DNA of 7,606 nt from Paramuribaculum sp. (GTDB taxonomy: Bacteria > Bacteroidota > Bacteroidia > Bacteroidales > Muribaculaceae), in assembly GCA_029062075.1 (NCBI GenBank), contig JAIDQW010000078.1, forward strand, positions 1 through 7,606, read 5' to 3'. The first letter of the stretch is position 1. The number at the start of each line of letters is the position of its first letter. Under the pieces are notes generated by a model. It made no database searches. It was not told the DNA's origin and saw nothing but the letters and a program-made list of their open reading frames with translations. The position numbers and the translations under genes were made by a program. Below, one piece after another: positions 7,061 through 7,606 of the stretch.

Positions 7061-7481
7061 GATAGTCAATTTTACCGGTTTTTATATCGTAATCCACATA
7101 GGTGTCTTTCAGTTCTACATGGTATCTCCGGCTATTTCTTGATATTCTGTAAACGCCTTCTGTTGATTCTGTCTCAAGCAGATAGTTATATAGCTTCTGA
7201 GGGAGCTGATCATAAAGAAGAATGGAGGGAAGAACAGAACCGTTGCCGTTTACATCAATCCAGGAGTTACTGCTGTTGAAAGTAACACTCACACCACCTT
7301 TTACTGTTGCTGTGCTTCCATTATCAGTTGTGGTATAGCTGTCAACCTCCTGCCCCGGGAAATAGGTTGTGAAAAAATTAGCGACAGGAGACGGAAGATC
7401 GTCCCAAACCTCATTCTCACAGGCTGCTATTGCCAGTACAGTTGCAAAAAATATTATAAGTGTGTAAATATTACTTTTCAT
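7032..7481 (-). CDS. PepSY-like (DUF2874-type) lipoprotein
   Basis: This encodes 149 residues on the minus strand, starting at ATG (7481-7479) and ending at TAG (7034-7032). A hydrophobic signal segment ends in the lipobox IAAC with the lipidated Cys at position 21, so this is a lipoprotein. The residues after Cys21 (ENEVWDDLP) are acidic, as in the Bacteroidota lipoprotein export signal that sends lipoproteins to the cell surface. The mature part shows two related beta-rich units. One starts LPSPVANFFTTYFPGQEV (29-46) and runs to about 80; the other runs from VLPSILLYDQLPQKLYNYL (83-101) to about 140. The pattern LPxxxxxFxxxxFPG followed by a hairpin ending in a GxVxVxF-like strand is typical of PepSY-like proteins of gut Bacteroidales, whose role is uncertain (periplasmic or surface, possibly peptide or protease binding). 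Family assignment is from remembered motif pattern. It is transcribed towards the miaA cluster and away from the gene at 7584. Confidence 0.85.
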   Translation of the reverse strand: MKSNIYTLIIFFATVLAIAACENEVWDDLPSPVANFFTTYFPGQEVDSYTTTDNGSTATVKGGVSVTFNSSNSWIDVNGNGSVLPSILLYDQLPQKLYNYLLETESTEGVYRISRNSRRYHVELKDTYVDYDIKTGKIDYPTADGRTAA

Positions 7482-7583
7482 ATCTATCGTTTCAGGTGAT
7501 GTTTCTTAATATAACACAAAACAAATATTGCAGGTTCACTATATGTGATTAACTTTGTCCCACATACATGATACCGAATAATT
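7482..7583. other. divergent intergenic region between the lipoprotein gene and the next plus-strand gene
   Basis: This A/T-rich, 102-nt region should hold promoters for both flanking genes. Only the rightward one is clear (7527-7557). For the leftward gene I see only weak candidates on the minus strand, AATATTTG (7529-7522) and TTGTTTTG (7524-7517). Each is one mismatch from TAnnTTTG and neither has a convincing -33 partner. No Shine-Dalgarno sequence precedes either start codon. Confidence 0.6.
7527..7557 (+). promoter_or_regulatory. Bacteroidota-type sigma promoter (-33/-7)
   Basis: TAACTTTG (7550-7557) matches the Bacteroidota -7 element TAnnTTTG exactly. ATTG (7527-7530) lies 19 nt upstream and differs from the -33 consensus TTTG at one base. 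The spacing is within the usual 19-21 nt. Transcription would start around 7562-7565, about 20 nt before the ATG at 7584, giving a short leader. It probably serves the partial gene at the right edge. Confidence 0.65.
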
Positions 7584-7606
7584 ATGAGCAAAGGACTCCT
7601 ATATAT
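7584..7606 (+). CDS. start of a further gene, cut by the window edge
   Basis: ATG 7584 opens a frame reading MSKGLLYI up to the window end. A promoter with correct spacing lies upstream, and the A/T-rich leader (GAATAATT before ATG) suits Bacteroidota initiation. MSKGxLYxI resembles, from memory, the N-terminus of Bacteroidota RsmI-like SAM-dependent methyltransferases, but eight residues are too few for an assignment. An alternative ATG at 7568 in another frame is also open to the edge. It lies only a few bases after the predicted transcription start, so it is less likely. Confidence 0.45.

Noticed and set aside
7517..7529. Minus-strand -7 boxes for the lipoprotein gene (AATATTTG or TTGTTTTG)
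   Set aside because: Each has one mismatch and no TTTG-like -33 element at 19-21 nt. The gene must have a promoter here, but I cannot place it with confidence.

Overview
The window looks like chromosomal DNA from a Bacteroidales bacterium, possibly from the Muribaculaceae or a related family. Three things point there. The gene set is familiar from that order: a PEP-synthase-like C-terminus, an S9B dipeptidyl peptidase IV, a divergent MiaA and a PepSY-like lipoprotein. The start codons lack Shine-Dalgarno sequences and sit in A/T-rich leaders. The one clear promoter matches the Bacteroidota -33/-7 pattern with a TAnnTTTG box. The family-level assignment is an inference.

Positions 2-7060 hold six genes on the plus strand that look like one transcription unit, with gaps of 8, 26 and 10 nt and then two 4-nt overlaps. 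In order they are: the 3' end of a PEP/pyruvate-binding (PEP-synthase-like) protein; an acidic coiled-coil protein ending in QLSLW; a secreted dipeptidyl peptidase IV with an intact catalytic triad; a six-helix membrane protein of unknown function; the tRNA-modifying enzyme MiaA, starting at TTG; and a secreted protein of unknown function. The products act in the cytoplasm, inner membrane and periplasm and share no obvious pathway, so they may share expression more than function.

Positions 7032-7481 on the minus strand encode a small PepSY-like lipoprotein that converges on the plus-strand cluster. The two genes overlap by 29 nt at their 3' ends. That overlap is an imperfect palindrome with one stop codon at each foot of the stem. 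A 102-nt divergent intergenic region follows at 7482-7583. It carries a good promoter facing right, and the first codons of another gene begin at 7584.

No RNA gene, mobile element, CRISPR array or long repeat is visible, and no gene-free stretch exceeds about 100 nt. I see no convincing new defence or mobile system. The points most worth following are the possible sliding-clamp-binding tail on the coiled-coil protein, the palindromic convergent overlap, and the conserved-looking but uncharacterised proteins coupled to miaA.
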